Below, piece after piece: positions 36,426 through 48,302 of a stretch of DNA of 64,000 bases. The stretch is from the NCBI GenBank assembly GCA_029959085.1, contig JARWIR010000002.1, forward strand, positions 66,766,154 through 66,830,153, given 5' to 3'. This stretch comes from Nemophila menziesii. Lineage: Eukaryota; Streptophyta; Magnoliopsida; Boraginales; Hydrophyllaceae. The number at the start of each line of letters is the position of its first letter. Position 1 is the stretch's first letter. A program made the translations under genes and the position numbers. A model generated the notes under the pieces. That model made no database searches. It was not told where the DNA came from and was given only the letters and a program-made list of their open reading frames with translations.

Positions 36426-38814
36426 TTAATAAGAATACAATCATGTAAATGAAATTTCAAGTAATTTTTTGAAATCTAAAAGTTACTTGTAATAAATATA
36501 AAAAAATATTATAAAACAAATTAAAAGACAGTCCTTTCTCATGTGATTGAAAAATACAACAAAAGAACATTCATTATCAAACAATGTTGGGACGTAAATA
36601 ATGAGGTAAAGATTAACAAACTAGAGATACACAATTTAAATTTTTTAGGATTTTCCACTACGAAGAATAATACAGTTTTTTGACTTTTGTGCTTTATGTA
36701 CTATTGAGGTGTATATTTTAATTTTTTTTTAGTATACAACAGTAATTTAGAGACCCAATCTATATGTCTCTAATATGTTTTCTAAAACATACGAAAATAT
36801 GAGAAATTGCTCGATTGATTAAACATAATTTTCTAATGTAATACATTATTTGTTAAAATTTAATTTGGGATGGTACAAATGAATTTATTTGAACAATTTG
36901 GGAATACCCACTCAGATGTGAAATCTACATACTTTATAGAGATGAAAGAAAAGTTGATGAATTTAATGAAATCGTAAATGTTATTATATTTATTCGATAA
37001 ATTTTATTTGTATTCGATCTTAAACATACTAAGATTGAAATATTTGATGTTAATTAATGTCCAATATAATGTTTTTATGGAATAAGATCTAGAATATATA
37101 TGACGAATTTCCAAGTGTTATTTTTTTTAGAGTCGATGTTAAAGTTGTTAATAAGATTATAAGATGTATAATAAGATCCTCACTGAATTATCCAACATGG
37201 ATATAAAATAGCTAATTCATAATTCGAGTTTTATCGAGTGAAGAACATTAGCTTAAAAATCTTTTATAAACTGTAATTCATTCTAAACATCAAACTACAT
37301 CTAAAAATAAGAAGCAAGTAGAAAATTGACCGGCAACTAATACCAATATTACATGAAAAAAGATAACGTGCTTATGTAAAGTTAAATTTAAACGTATGTT
37401 TGATATCCTTTTAGCACCAAGTTTTCTAGGTACAAAATACAAATAATACCCAAATCGGTATTCATAAAATATGCATTTGGTAATCTTAATAATAAGAATG
37501 ACAATTTGTATTAATATATCATGCAAAAGTTTACAATCTGTGTCTAAGATTATCAATATACATGATTTCATTATACATAAAAATACTATAATTAAATAAA
37601 GAAAACTTAATAGAAACCGTACAACACATACCAACCATTTGCAATAAAAACATCCACTTTAATCATATAAGGGGAAACACTATACTGATTTAAAATCATA
37701 TTTTTATAGTTTACATGTAAATCATGTTTGTATAGTTTACATGTCATCGTTATCGTCAGCATCTTCCATACTGGTAGCGACATTCGAAGCATACATTCTT
37801 TGATCATACTTGTATTACATCCCAACAAAGTAAAACATTGGCAATGATTTTTGCGCTAACTATAAAATGTCTATATTATTGGAATAAACAAATAGGTGCG
37901 CCATTAATTTTCCTCCTATTATTACCTCATACACTATTTTTTAGCAGCGTTCAGTGCTCACTGGGTTGGGATTGACACACATTGGTTCATGGACCTTTTT
38001 ATATAATTTTTCAACACCCTTGATTATATTATATAGCTTATTATCGATCATTGTTTGAATATTTCTAAAATATGTAATAACTTCAAAAGCATGTGACCAG
38101 GAGGTAAATATAATTCTTATGGTTAAACATCATGTGTTTAATCAAGATAATAATCAACATACATATAATTTTTTACAACACATAAAATTATACAATCCAT
38201 TTAACAGTCCTTCAATATTAAGATTAATACTTTAAAGTACAAAAATATTTACCTTTATACCACTCAAGTATTGAGGAAACATCAATCTCCCAAATAAACA
38301 TAGGTATTGACAACAATTACTCACCAAAAATAAATCTACAAGTATCATAAACTACTTTTTTTTTTAAAAATTTTTACTTCAAATTCAGAATGTGAATTAC
38401 AAACTAAAGCACTACAAAAGGATAAAATTCTACCTACTCTTAAGTAGCGGAAGAACCTAATTTTGGCCTATAATCTTACTGAGCTAACAATACTCTTTCT
38501 GTTGGGACGCACTAAAGTGATGCATAGTTAATGTAACATTACAACATCAAGTCATCAAGAACTATTTTTATAATTTGTTTAAAACCTAGAAAATAGATGA
38601 GAGATTAAATTTATGGAAAAAAAGAATATATGTAAACCAAATTAAATAGAACAGTAAAATTTTAAATGATAAAAGTTCAAGAATGTCACCCTCATATACG
38701 TAGGGTCATGCCTTTATTAGAGTGAATGTTAGTAGAGTTGCTTACTAATCCTTCATAATACTTTGCATATTAAGATGTGTTTCCAAAATATGTATTCTTA
38801 TGTAGAATATTTTT

Positions 38815-39319
38815 GCTAAAAAAGATCGGTTAAAAGAGCCTTAAAGAATTTCAATCTCAAGTATTTCAAGAGAAGTCCAAAATATATTAATAAACTGAGG
38901 ATTAAACTAAAAAAAATGCTATTATAGAAGATAATGACACAAATTTGATCATGACTAAGGAGATATTAATATTGAGTAATCTTGAGGAATCCATTCTTCA
39001 TGAGAAGCAGATTCTGAAGCAAAAGGCTAGGGATACATGGTTAGGGAGAGTTTGTAGCTCGAGAAACTACTACTAACATATTATAAAGGCTAGACAAGTT
39101 AGTAATAATGTTAGAATATTAATTGATGATTAAGGTAATATCTTATCCTCTCCTGAATAAATAAAAGGAGACTTTATTAGCTTTTACAACTATATTATTG
39201 GAACTGGATATCCCAGACAAGAAGTCTGCTCAGTCAATACACTTAGAGAACGTAATATTTCTCTTAATGATGAACAAATCAAATACTTAAATCAGCTTAT
39301 AACCACAACAGGAATTAAG
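38815..39319 (+). mobile_element. LINE (L1-type) fragment, U5
   Basis: Compact-type relic with the KLEELQ-region deletion and the shared TAA. A private change GAGAAGCAG replaces GAGAAACAG or GAGAAAGAG of the other units. Non-coding. Confidence 0.65.
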
Positions 39320-40246
39320 ACAGACATATATATTTCAAAACTATGTATATCTCATTTAAATAATATATATTAAGAATAAATTTTGTATATGAAATTACAA
39401 AAACAAATTGACATCCAAAAGTTACTTGTATAAAAAAATTATAAAACCAATTAAAACTCATTCCTTTCTCATGTAATTCCAAAATAGAACAAAAGAAAAT
39501 TCATGTGAAAATGAAAAAAAAGGGTTTCAAACTACAAAAAAGTTATATATATTATTTAAAGTGGTCAATAAAGAGGATTACGAAAAAATTGTTTAAGGTT
39601 AAATTAGTTTTTAAAAATCATAAAATAAACTCGATCTAAGTTACTTGTCTTAGATGAACCAATTGAAATATTTTGTATTGATGTTGATGGTCATGGGTGA
39701 TGAGAAAAACAAAAATATTGTTGGGTAGGCCTTAGATGGGTAAGCATATTTGTATATGTGTGAGCTAGTTTCAAATACGTTAGATTTAAAAGGTGTTAGT
39801 GTATTAAGATGATATGTATCTGAATTGAGTGTAAAGCTAGAGGAGGTAGACTTTTGTAAGATTTATATATATAATAAGATAAGCAGAATAAGTTTCCTTT
39901 CTCTTGTGGTCAAATTTATTTGTAATTTGTTTATCAACCAAATTTGAAAAACTAAATTAAATTATTAAAAATAACTTCTTTTTTTAAATAATAGGAAGAC
40001 AACTTTCTTAAAAAGTATAACAATAGTGTGGAAATTTTAAAAATTTCATAAATCAACCAAATTAAGAAATTTAGTGGCGTATATCTGGTTTGTTTTTTTT
40101 AGATTTTTTAAAAGATTAATTAAATTAAAATAAAAAAAGAAAATATTTTTTAGAGGTTTCTATTTTTTTTATTTAACACCAATTTTAAAGAGTTAAAACC
40201 CAATCTCAACATCCACCATTAACACAACTTACCATCAACCGCTTCT

Positions 40247-41248
40247 ATGAAAACCCTAAACATATCGAAATCCCACCGCCGCCGCTGCTACAATTCAACC
40301 TCATTGATCATCATACCAACATTACCTAATGAAATCTCCATAGAAATCCTATCAAGAGTTCCTGTAAAATCACTTGTAAAACTCAAACTGGTATCAAAAT
40401 ATTGGTACAAACTCATTTCTTCTTCAAATTTTTCCAAAATCCATTTATCTCAATCAATCAACAACCCCAAAAAAACTCCCCACCACATGATTTTGACATC
40501 ACTTGCTAATTGGAGCAACTTAATACAATGTCCATTTCCTACTTTAATCGAAAATCAGTCAACTAATTTAGATTATATAGATTATCCAATGAAAGATCCC
40601 AAAAAGAAAATTAGATTTTTTGGATCTGTGAATGGATTAATTTGTTTAGCATCAGAGAAAAATGATTTGGTTTTCTGGAATCCATCATTGAAAATATCTA
40701 GAAAATTGCCTTCTATAGATATTGATAAATACCACATCAAGGCTTATGGGTTTTGGTACGATTTCTCCAATGATGATTACAAACTAATCATTTTTTATGA
40801 TTTTAATTATACTGATAATTTTGTATCCCATGATGGAGTTAAGGTTTATAGTAGGAATTCTAATACTTGGAGGAGACTTGAAACTTCCAAAGGTGGTTCA
40901 TATTTTAGTAATTTGGGGTCATTTCTGAATGAGAAGCTCCACTGGTTATGTTGGGGATATACATCTGTTGATCATGTTAAGAAATGGTTTATTATTTCCC
41001 TTGATCTGAAGAATTACTCATATGGAGAGATTTATCTACCATCCTATAAGGAGAAAGAGAATGGGTTCTTTCATGGAATTACAGTGTTAAATGGTATGTT
41101 ATATCTGATGCATTATAGTATGGGATCTCATATAGATATATTGGTTATGAAAAACTATGGAGTGGAGGATTCTTGGATGAAATTCGTTACCCTTCCACAT
41201 ATACTCCGAATTGATATCCGGGCCCAATATACGATTATGTTTGTTTGA
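40247..41248 (+). CDS. F-box/FBA protein, frameshifted C-terminus (333 aa), copy U6
   Basis: Same single-exon gene as the intact copies up to residue 320. The F-box (LPNEISIEILSRVPVKSL) and most of the FBA domain are unchanged; S99T and S210R are private. An extra C at 41206-41207 (ATACTCCGAATTG; working copies have ATACTCGAATTG) shifts the frame, so the normal last 71 residues are replaced by RIDIRAQYTIMFV and a stop. The original frame remains open downstream to 41423. The shift could be a genuine mutation or a sequencing or assembly error in one base. U3 carries the identical insertion, which argues that it is real. Function is uncertain because the end of the FBA domain is lost. Confidence 0.68.
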   Translation: MKTLNISKSHRRRCYNSTSLIIIPTLPNEISIEILSRVPVKSLVKLKLVSKYWYKLISSSNFSKIHLSQSINNPKKTPHHMILTSLANWSNLIQCPFPTLIENQSTNLDYIDYPMKDPKKKIRFFGSVNGLICLASEKNDLVFWNPSLKISRKLPSIDIDKYHIKAYGFWYDFSNDDYKLIIFYDFNYTDNFVSHDGVKVYSRNSNTWRRLETSKGGSYFSNLGSFLNEKLHWLCWGYTSVDHVKKWFIISLDLKNYSYGEIYLPSYKEKENGFFHGITVLNGMLYLMHYSMGSHIDILVMKNYGVEDSWMKFVTLPHILRIDIRAQYTIMFV

Positions 41249-42180
41249 TGATGATGAAATTTTGATTGTTTCAAGGTTTTTACTTTTTCTAAACAAATCA
41301 AAAGATCATTCAAATATGAATTACCAGCTCCATGAGTTCTTAAACTATTTCCCTGAAGTGATTTATATTGAAAGCTTAGTTTCTCCTTATGTTGATGGTG
41401 TGGAGAAGAAGCCTATGGAGTAGACTTATAAGGGTTCACAAGTCCTAATCATAAGTAAGTGCTTATCTTTTTTACGTTTAATTTATACTTCTAATCTATA
41501 TTGTATATTTTGAAATCCATTTTACTCTTTTTTTAGAGTAACTATCTGAATATGTGAGATATTTTTTTCTAATTAAGTTAAAACTAATATGATATAAAAC
41601 GTATATTTCACCTTAAAATGAAGACAGTTCCATCTCAAAACATACTATTATATATACTTAAATAGATTGTTAAACTGTAGCAAAAACATATGATTTAGAT
41701 TTCAATTTTATTTATGTTAACGAATTGTATATATAATCAAATTCTTGTTGAAACTTAACAAACATTTATTTAATCATATAAGGTTTTCTTACTAAGATAA
41801 TCACTTATTGTGGTGGTCAGGTACAATCATATTCTTTTGGATTTTTTTTGTAGTAAATATGACTTCATTACACTGATTATGTTTTAATTATAATTTTTTA
41901 TTCAGAAACTAAAGTGTTGGTTGCTTGTGGATTTCATACATCATAGAAAGAAGAGAACAAGAATTTGAAGACTACAATTTTTTATATTTGTCTTTTATAA
42001 TGCAATATATTTGCTATTTTTTTGTATGAGTCTCAAAATATTTGATTATGTTAGTGTACCTTAAGTTTCTTGGTTATTATTGTGAAATATAAAATTTACT
42101 GTTGAGCAATTAAAGTATTTATCAATGACAAACACATATATATTTGAAAACTCCATATATCTAATTTCAATAATATATAA

Positions 42181-42365
42181 TAGGGTAATACTTCCATCCA
42201 ATATTGGATGGTCCAATTTTCATATCACGGTCATTGATTATTATAACAAAACACATGTCATTAGATTAATGTGTTAGTTACTTTTGCAAGTTTAAAACAT
42301 AGGGTATGTGTATTAATGTAATTGGTGTAGGATCATCCAATATTGGATGGAAGAATTTTCCTATA
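42181..42365. mobile_element. MITE-like element, U6 (full)
   Basis: Same 185-bp element as in U5, differing by TTTTGCAAG for TTTTGTAAG. It sits at the identical site, so it was carried along by unit duplication and not inserted anew. Confidence 0.7.
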
Positions 42366-44753
42366 TTAATAAGAATACAATCATGTAAATGAAATTTCAA
42401 GTAATTTTTTGAAATCTAAAGTTACTTGTAATAAATATAAAAAAATATTATAAAACAAATTAAAAGACAGTCCTTTCTCATGTGATTGAAAAATACAACA
42501 AAAGAACATTCATTATCAAACAATGTTGGGACGTAAATAATGAGGTAAAGATTAACAAACTAGAGATACACAATTTAAATTTTTTAGGATTTTCCACTAC
42601 GAAGAATAATACAGTTTTTTGACTTTTGTGCTTTATGTACTATTGAGGTGTATATTTTAATTTTTTTTTAGTATACAACAGTAATTTAGAGACCCAATCT
42701 ATATGTCTCTAATATGTTTTCTAAAACATACGAAAATATGAGAAATTGCTCGATTGATTAAACATAATTTTCTAATGTAATACATTATTTGTTAAAATTT
42801 AATTTGGGATGGTACAAATGAATTTATTTGAACAATTTGGGAATACCCACTCAGATGTGAAATCTACATACTTTATAGAGATGAAAGAAAAGTTGATGAA
42901 TTTAATGAAATCGTAAATGTTATTATATTTATTCGATAAATTTTATTTGTATTCGATCTTAAACATACTAAGATTGAAATATTTGATGTTAATTAATGTC
43001 CAATATAATGTTTTTATGGAATAAGATCTAGAATATATATGACGAATTTCCAAGTGTTATTTTTTTTAGAGTCGATGTTAAAGTTGTTAATAAGATTATA
43101 AGATGTATAATAAGATCCTCACTGAATTATCCAACATGGATATAAAATAGCTAATTCATAATTCGAGTTTTATCGAGTGAAGAACATTAGCTTAAAAATC
43201 TTTTATAAACTGTAATTCATTCTAAACATCAAACTACATCTAAAAATAAGAAGCAAGTAGAAAATTGACCGGCAACTAATACCAATATTACATGAAAAAA
43301 GATAACATGCTTATGTAAAGTTAAATTTAAACGTATGTTTGATATCCTTTTAGCACCAAGTTTTCTAGGTACAAAATACAAATAATACCCAAATTGGTAT
43401 TCATAAAATATGCATTTGGTAATCTTAATAATAAGAATGACAATTTGTATTAATATATCATGCAAAAGTTTACAATCTGTGTCTAAGATGATCAATATAC
43501 ATGATTTCATTATACATAAAAATACTATAATTAAATAAAGAAAACTTAATAGAAAGCGTACAACACATACCAACCATTTGCAATAAAAACATCCACTTTA
43601 ATCATATAAGGGGAAACACTATACTGATTTAAAATCATATTTTTATAGTTTACATGTAAATCATGTTTGTATAGTTTACATGTCATCGTTATCGTCAGCA
43701 TCTTCCATACTGGTAGCGACATTCGAAGCATACATTCTTTGATCATACTTGTATTACATCCCAACAAAGTAAAACATTGGCAATGATTTTTGCGCTAACT
43801 ATAAAATGTCTATATTATTGGAATAAACAAATAGGTGGGCCATTAATTTTCCTCCTATTATTACCTCATACACTATTTTTTAGCAGCGTTCAGTGCTCAC
43901 TGGGTTGGGATTGACACACATTGGTTCATGGACCTTTTTATATAATTTTTCAACACCCTTGATTATATTATATAGCTTATTATCGATCATTGTTTGAATA
44001 TTTCTAAAATATGTAATAACTTCAAAAGCATGTGACCAGGAGGTAAATATAATTCTTATGGTTAAACATCATGTGTTTAATCAAGATAATAATCAACATA
44101 CATATAATTTTTTACAACACATAAAATTATACAATCCATTTAACAGTCCTTCAATATTAAGATTAATACTTTAAAGTACAAAAATATTTACCTTTATACC
44201 ACTCAAGTATTGAGGAAACATCAATCTCCCAAATAAACATAGGTATTGACAACAATTACTCACCAAAAATAAATCTACAAGTATCATAAACTACTTTTTT
44301 TTTTTTAAAAATTTACTTCAAATTCAGAATGTGAATTACAAACTAAAGCACTACAAAAGGATAAAATTCTACCTACTCTTAAGTAGCGGAAGAACCTAAT
44401 TTTGGCCTATAATCTTACTGAGCTAACAATACTCTTTCTGTTGGGACGCACTAAAGTGATGCATAGTTAATGTAACATTACAACATCAAGTCATCAAGAA
44501 CTATTTTTATAATTTGTTTAAAACCTAGAAAATAGATGAGAGATTAAATTTATGGAAAAAAAGAATATATGTAAACCAAATTAAATAGAACAGTAAAATT
44601 TTAAATGATAAAAGTTCAAGAATGTCACCCTCATATACGTAGGGTCATGCCTTTATTAGAGTGAATGTTAGTAGAGTTGCTTACTAATCCTTCATAATAC
44701 TTTGCATATTAAGATGTGTTTCCAAAATATGTATTCTTATGTAGAATATTTTT

Positions 44754-45257
44754 GCTAAAAAAGATCGGTTAAAAGAGCCTTAAAGAATTTCAATCTCAAG
44801 TATTTCAAGAGAAGTCCACAATATATTAATAAACTGAGGATTAAACTAAAAAAATGCTATTATATAAGATAATGACACAAATTTGATCATGACTAAGGAG
44901 ATATTAATATTGAGTAATCTTGAGGAATCCATTCTTCATGAGAAACAGATTCTGAAGCAAAAGGCTAGGGATACATGGTTAGGGAGAGTTTGTAGCTCGA
45001 GAAACTACTACTAACATATTATAAAGGCTAGACAAGTTAGTAATAAGGTTAGAATATTAATTGATGATTAAGGTAATATCTTATCCTCTCCTGAATAAAT
45101 AAAAGGAGACTTTATTAGCTTTTACAACTATATTATTGGAACTGGATATCCCAGACAAGAAGTCTGCTCAGTCAATACACTTAGAGAACGTAATATTTCT
45201 CTTAATGATGATCAAATCAAATACTTAAATCAGCTTATAACCACAACAGGAATTAAG
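44754..45257 (+). mobile_element. LINE (L1-type) fragment, U6
   Basis: Compact-type relic. Private change TATATAAGATAATG where sisters read TATAGAAGATAATG. Shared stop after LIDD. Non-coding. Confidence 0.65.
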
Positions 45258-45439
45258 ACAGACATATATATTTCAAAACTATGTATATCTCATTTAAATA
45301 ATATATATTAAGAATAAATTTTGTATATGAAATTACAAAAAAAAATTGACATCAAAAAGTTACTTGTGTAAAAAAATTATAAAACCAATTAAAACTCATT
45401 CCTTTCTCATGTAATTCCAAAATAGAACAAAAGAAAATT

Positions 45440-46184
45440 CATGTGAAAATGAAAAAAAAGGGTTTCAAACTACAAAAAAGTTATATATATTATTTAAAGT
45501 GGTCAATAAAGAGGATTACGAAAAAATTGTTTAAGGTTAAATTAGTTTTTAAAAATCATAAAATAAACTCGATCTAAGTTACTTGTCTTAGATGAACCAA
45601 TTGAAATATTTTGTATTGATGTTGATGGTCATGGGTGATGAGAAAAACAAAAATATTGTTGGGTAGGCCTTAGATGGGTAAGCATATTTGTATATGTGTG
45701 AGCTAGTTTCAAATACGTTAGATTTAAAAGGTGTTAGTGTATTAAGATGATATGTATCTGAATTGAGTGTAAAGCTAGAGGAGGTAGACTTTTGTAAGAT
45801 TTATATATATAATAAGATAAGCAGAATAAGTTTCCTTTCTCTTGTGGTCAAATTTATTTGTAATTTGTTTATCAACCAAATTTGAAAAACTAAATTAAAT
45901 TATTAAAAATAACTTCTTTTTTTAAATAATAGGAAGACAACTTTCTTAAAAAGTATAACAATAGTGTGGAAATTTTAAAAATTTCATAAATCAACCAAAT
46001 TAAGAAATTTAGTGGCGTATATCTGGTTTGTTTTTTTTAGATTTTTTAAAAGATTAATTAAATTAAAATAAAAAAAGAAAATATTTTTTAGAGGTTTCTA
46101 TTTTTTTTATTTAACACCAATTTTAAAGAGTTAAAACCCAATCTCAACATCCACCATTAACACAACTTACCATCAACCGCTTCT
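45440..46184 (+). promoter_or_regulatory. Promoter-proximal block of intact F-box copy U7
   Basis: About 745 bp from GTGAAAATGAAAAAAAAGGG to the ATG, preserved ahead of nearly all copies even though the sequence further upstream was deleted in compact units. It holds a T-rich run and TTTATTTAACACC about 75-85 bp before the ATG (a weak TATA-like element), then the leader CATCCACCATTAACACAACT. The start context CGCTTCTATGAAA is common to the intact copies. No known operator or response element is identified with confidence. Confidence 0.35.
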
Positions 46185-47360
46185 ATGAAAACCCTAAACA
46201 TATCGAAATCTCACCGCCGCCGCTGCTACAATTCAACCTCATTGATCATCATACCAACATTACCTAATGAAATCTCCATAGAAATCCTATCAAGAGTTCC
46301 TGTAAAATCACTTGTAAAACTCAAACTGGTATCAAAATATTGGTACAAACTCATTTCTTCTTCAAATTTTTCCAAAATCCATTTATCTCAATCAATCAAC
46401 AACCCCAAAAAAACTCCCCACCACATGATTTTGACATCACTTGCTAATTGGAGCAACTTAATACAATGTCCATTTCCTTCTTTAATCGAAAATCAGTCAA
46501 CTAATTTAGATTATATAGATTATCCAATGAAAGATCCCAAAAAGAAAATTAGATTTTTTGGATCTGTGAATGGATTAATTTGTTTAGCATCAGAGAAAAA
46601 TGATTTGGTTTTCTGGAATCCATCATTGAAAATATCTAGAAAATTGCCTTCTATAGATATTGATAAATACCACATCAAGGCTTATGGGTTTTGGTACGAT
46701 TTCTTCAATGATGATTACAAACTAATCATTTTTTATGATTTTAATTATACTGATAATTTTGTATCCCATGATGGAGTTAAGGTTTATAGTAGGAATTCTA
46801 ATACTTGGAGGAGTCTTGAAACTTCCAAAGGTGGTTCATATTTTAGTAATTTGGGGTCATTTATGAATGAGAAGCTCCACTGGTTATGTTGGGGATATAC
46901 ATCTGTTGATCATGTTAAGAAATGGTTTATTATTTCCCTTGATCTGAAGAATTACTCATATGGAGAGATTTATCTACCATCCTATAAGGAGAAAGAGAAT
47001 GGGTTCTTTCATGGAATTACAGTGTTAAATGGTATGTTATATCTGATGCATTATAGTATGGGATCTCATATAGATATATTGGTTATGAAAAACTATGGAG
47101 TGGAGGATTCTTGGATGAAATTCGTTACCCTTCCACATATACTCGAATTGATATCCGGGCCCAATATACGATTATGTTTGTTTGATAATGATGAAATTTT
47201 GATTGTTTCAAGGTTTTTACTTTTTCTAAACAAATCAAAAGATCATTCAAATATGAATTACCAGCTCCATGAGTTCTTAAACTATTTCCCTGAAGTGATT
47301 TATATTGAAAGCTTAGTTTCTCCTTATGTTGATGGTGTGGAGAAGAAGCCTATGGAGTAG
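46185..47360 (+). CDS. F-box/FBA domain protein, intact (391 aa), copy U7
   Basis: Single-exon, plus-strand gene with a full-length product. Residues 1-25 are a short basic leader (SHRRRC). About 26-66 is the F-box with LPNEISIEILSRVPVKSL and VSKYWYKLISSSNF, the surface that in this family binds SKP1 within an SCF ubiquitin ligase. About 125-345 is the F-box-associated domain, with FFGSVNGLICLAS, LVFWNPSLKISRKLP, VKVYSRNSNTWRSLE, FLNEKLHW-type and SWMKFVTLPH segments, which should choose the substrate. No kelch or LRR repeats, signal peptide or membrane segment. Length fits FBA-type F-box proteins (about 380-400). Private differences: S174F and L227M. The start is the only Met before the F-box. 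It is closest in style to At3g23880-type F-box proteins; the target is unknown. Confidence 0.87.
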   Translation: MKTLNISKSHRRRCYNSTSLIIIPTLPNEISIEILSRVPVKSLVKLKLVSKYWYKLISSSNFSKIHLSQSINNPKKTPHHMILTSLANWSNLIQCPFPSLIENQSTNLDYIDYPMKDPKKKIRFFGSVNGLICLASEKNDLVFWNPSLKISRKLPSIDIDKYHIKAYGFWYDFFNDDYKLIIFYDFNYTDNFVSHDGVKVYSRNSNTWRSLETSKGGSYFSNLGSFMNEKLHWLCWGYTSVDHVKKWFIISLDLKNYSYGEIYLPSYKEKENGFFHGITVLNGMLYLMHYSMGSHIDILVMKNYGVEDSWMKFVTLPHILELISGPNIRLCLFDNDEILIVSRFLLFLNKSKDHSNMNYQLHEFLNYFPEVIYIESLVSPYVDGVEKKPME

Positions 47361-48117
47361 ACTTATAAGGGTTCACAAGTCCTAATCATAAGTAAGTGCT
47401 TATCTTTTTTACGTTTAATTTATACTTCTAATCTATATTGTATATTTTGAAATCCATTTTACTCTTTTTTTAGAGTAACTATCTGAATATGTGAGATATT
47501 TTTTTCTAATTAAGTTAAAACTAATATGATATAAAACGTATATTTCACCTTAAAATGAAGATAGTTCCATCTCAAAACATACTATTATATATACTTAAAT
47601 AGATTGTTAAACTGTAGCAAAAACATATGATTTAGATTTCAATTTTATTTATGTTAACGAATTGTATATATAATCAAATTCTTGTTGAAACTTAACAAAC
47701 ATTTATTTAATCATATAAGGTTTTCTTACTAAGATAATCACTTATTGTGGTGGTCAGGTACAATCATATTCTTTTGGATTTTTTTTGTAGTAAATATGAC
47801 TTCATTACACTGATTATGTTTTAATTATAATTTTTTATTCAGAAACTAAAGTGTTGGTTGCTTGTGGATTTCATACATCATAGAAAGAAGAGAACAAGAA
47901 TTTGAAGACTACAATTTTTTATATTTGTCTTTTATAATGCAATATATTTGCTATTTTTTTGTATGAGTCTCAAAATATTTGATTATGTTAGTGTACCTTA
48001 AGTTTCTTGGTTATTATTGTGAAATATACAATTTACTGTTGAGTAATTAAAGTATTTATCAATGACAAACACATATATATTTGAAAACTCCATATATCTA
48101 ATTTCAATAATATATAA

Positions 48118-48302
48118 TAGGGTAATACTTCCATCCAATATTGGATGGTCCAATTTTCATATCACGGTCATTGATTATTATAACAAAACACATGTCATTA
48201 GATTAATGTGTTAGTTACTTTTGCAAGTTTAAAACATAGGGTATGTGTATTAATGTAATTGGTGTAGGATCATCCAATATTGGATGGAAGAATTTTCCTA
48301 TA
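48118..48302. mobile_element. MITE-like element, U7 (full)
   Basis: Same element and site as in U5 and U6, with both CCATCCAATATTGGATGG palindromes. Identical length of 185 bp. Confidence 0.7.

Larger units (their letters stand above)
34308..40246 (+). repeat. Tandem array unit U5 (5,939 bp)
   Basis: First of five nearly identical units. F-box gene, 3' flank with a full MITE, LINE fragment, compact spacer (39320-40246) that is the promoter of U6. It carries the alpha flank variant (TTGGGATGG, AGATCTAGAAT, TATACCACTC). Nothing else recognised between these parts. Confidence 0.95.
40247..46184 (+). repeat. Tandem array unit U6 (5,938 bp)
   Basis: Alpha-type unit, very close to U5 and U8 in the 3' flank (TTGGGATGG, AATTCTTATGG, TATACCACTC). 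The order of parts is as in U5. The flank 41424-44753 and the spacer 45258-46184 hold no recognised gene apart from the MITE. Confidence 0.95.

Noticed and set aside
41099..41296. Minus-strand 65-codon frames antisense to the F-box genes (also 23588-23785)
   Set aside because: Antisense shadow of the conserved coding region; no independent support.
43546..43767. Minus-strand 73-codon frame starting MLGCNTSMIKECM, overlapping the previous one
   Set aside because: Another frame over the acidic mini-frame region; it changes start and end between units and has no family resemblance.
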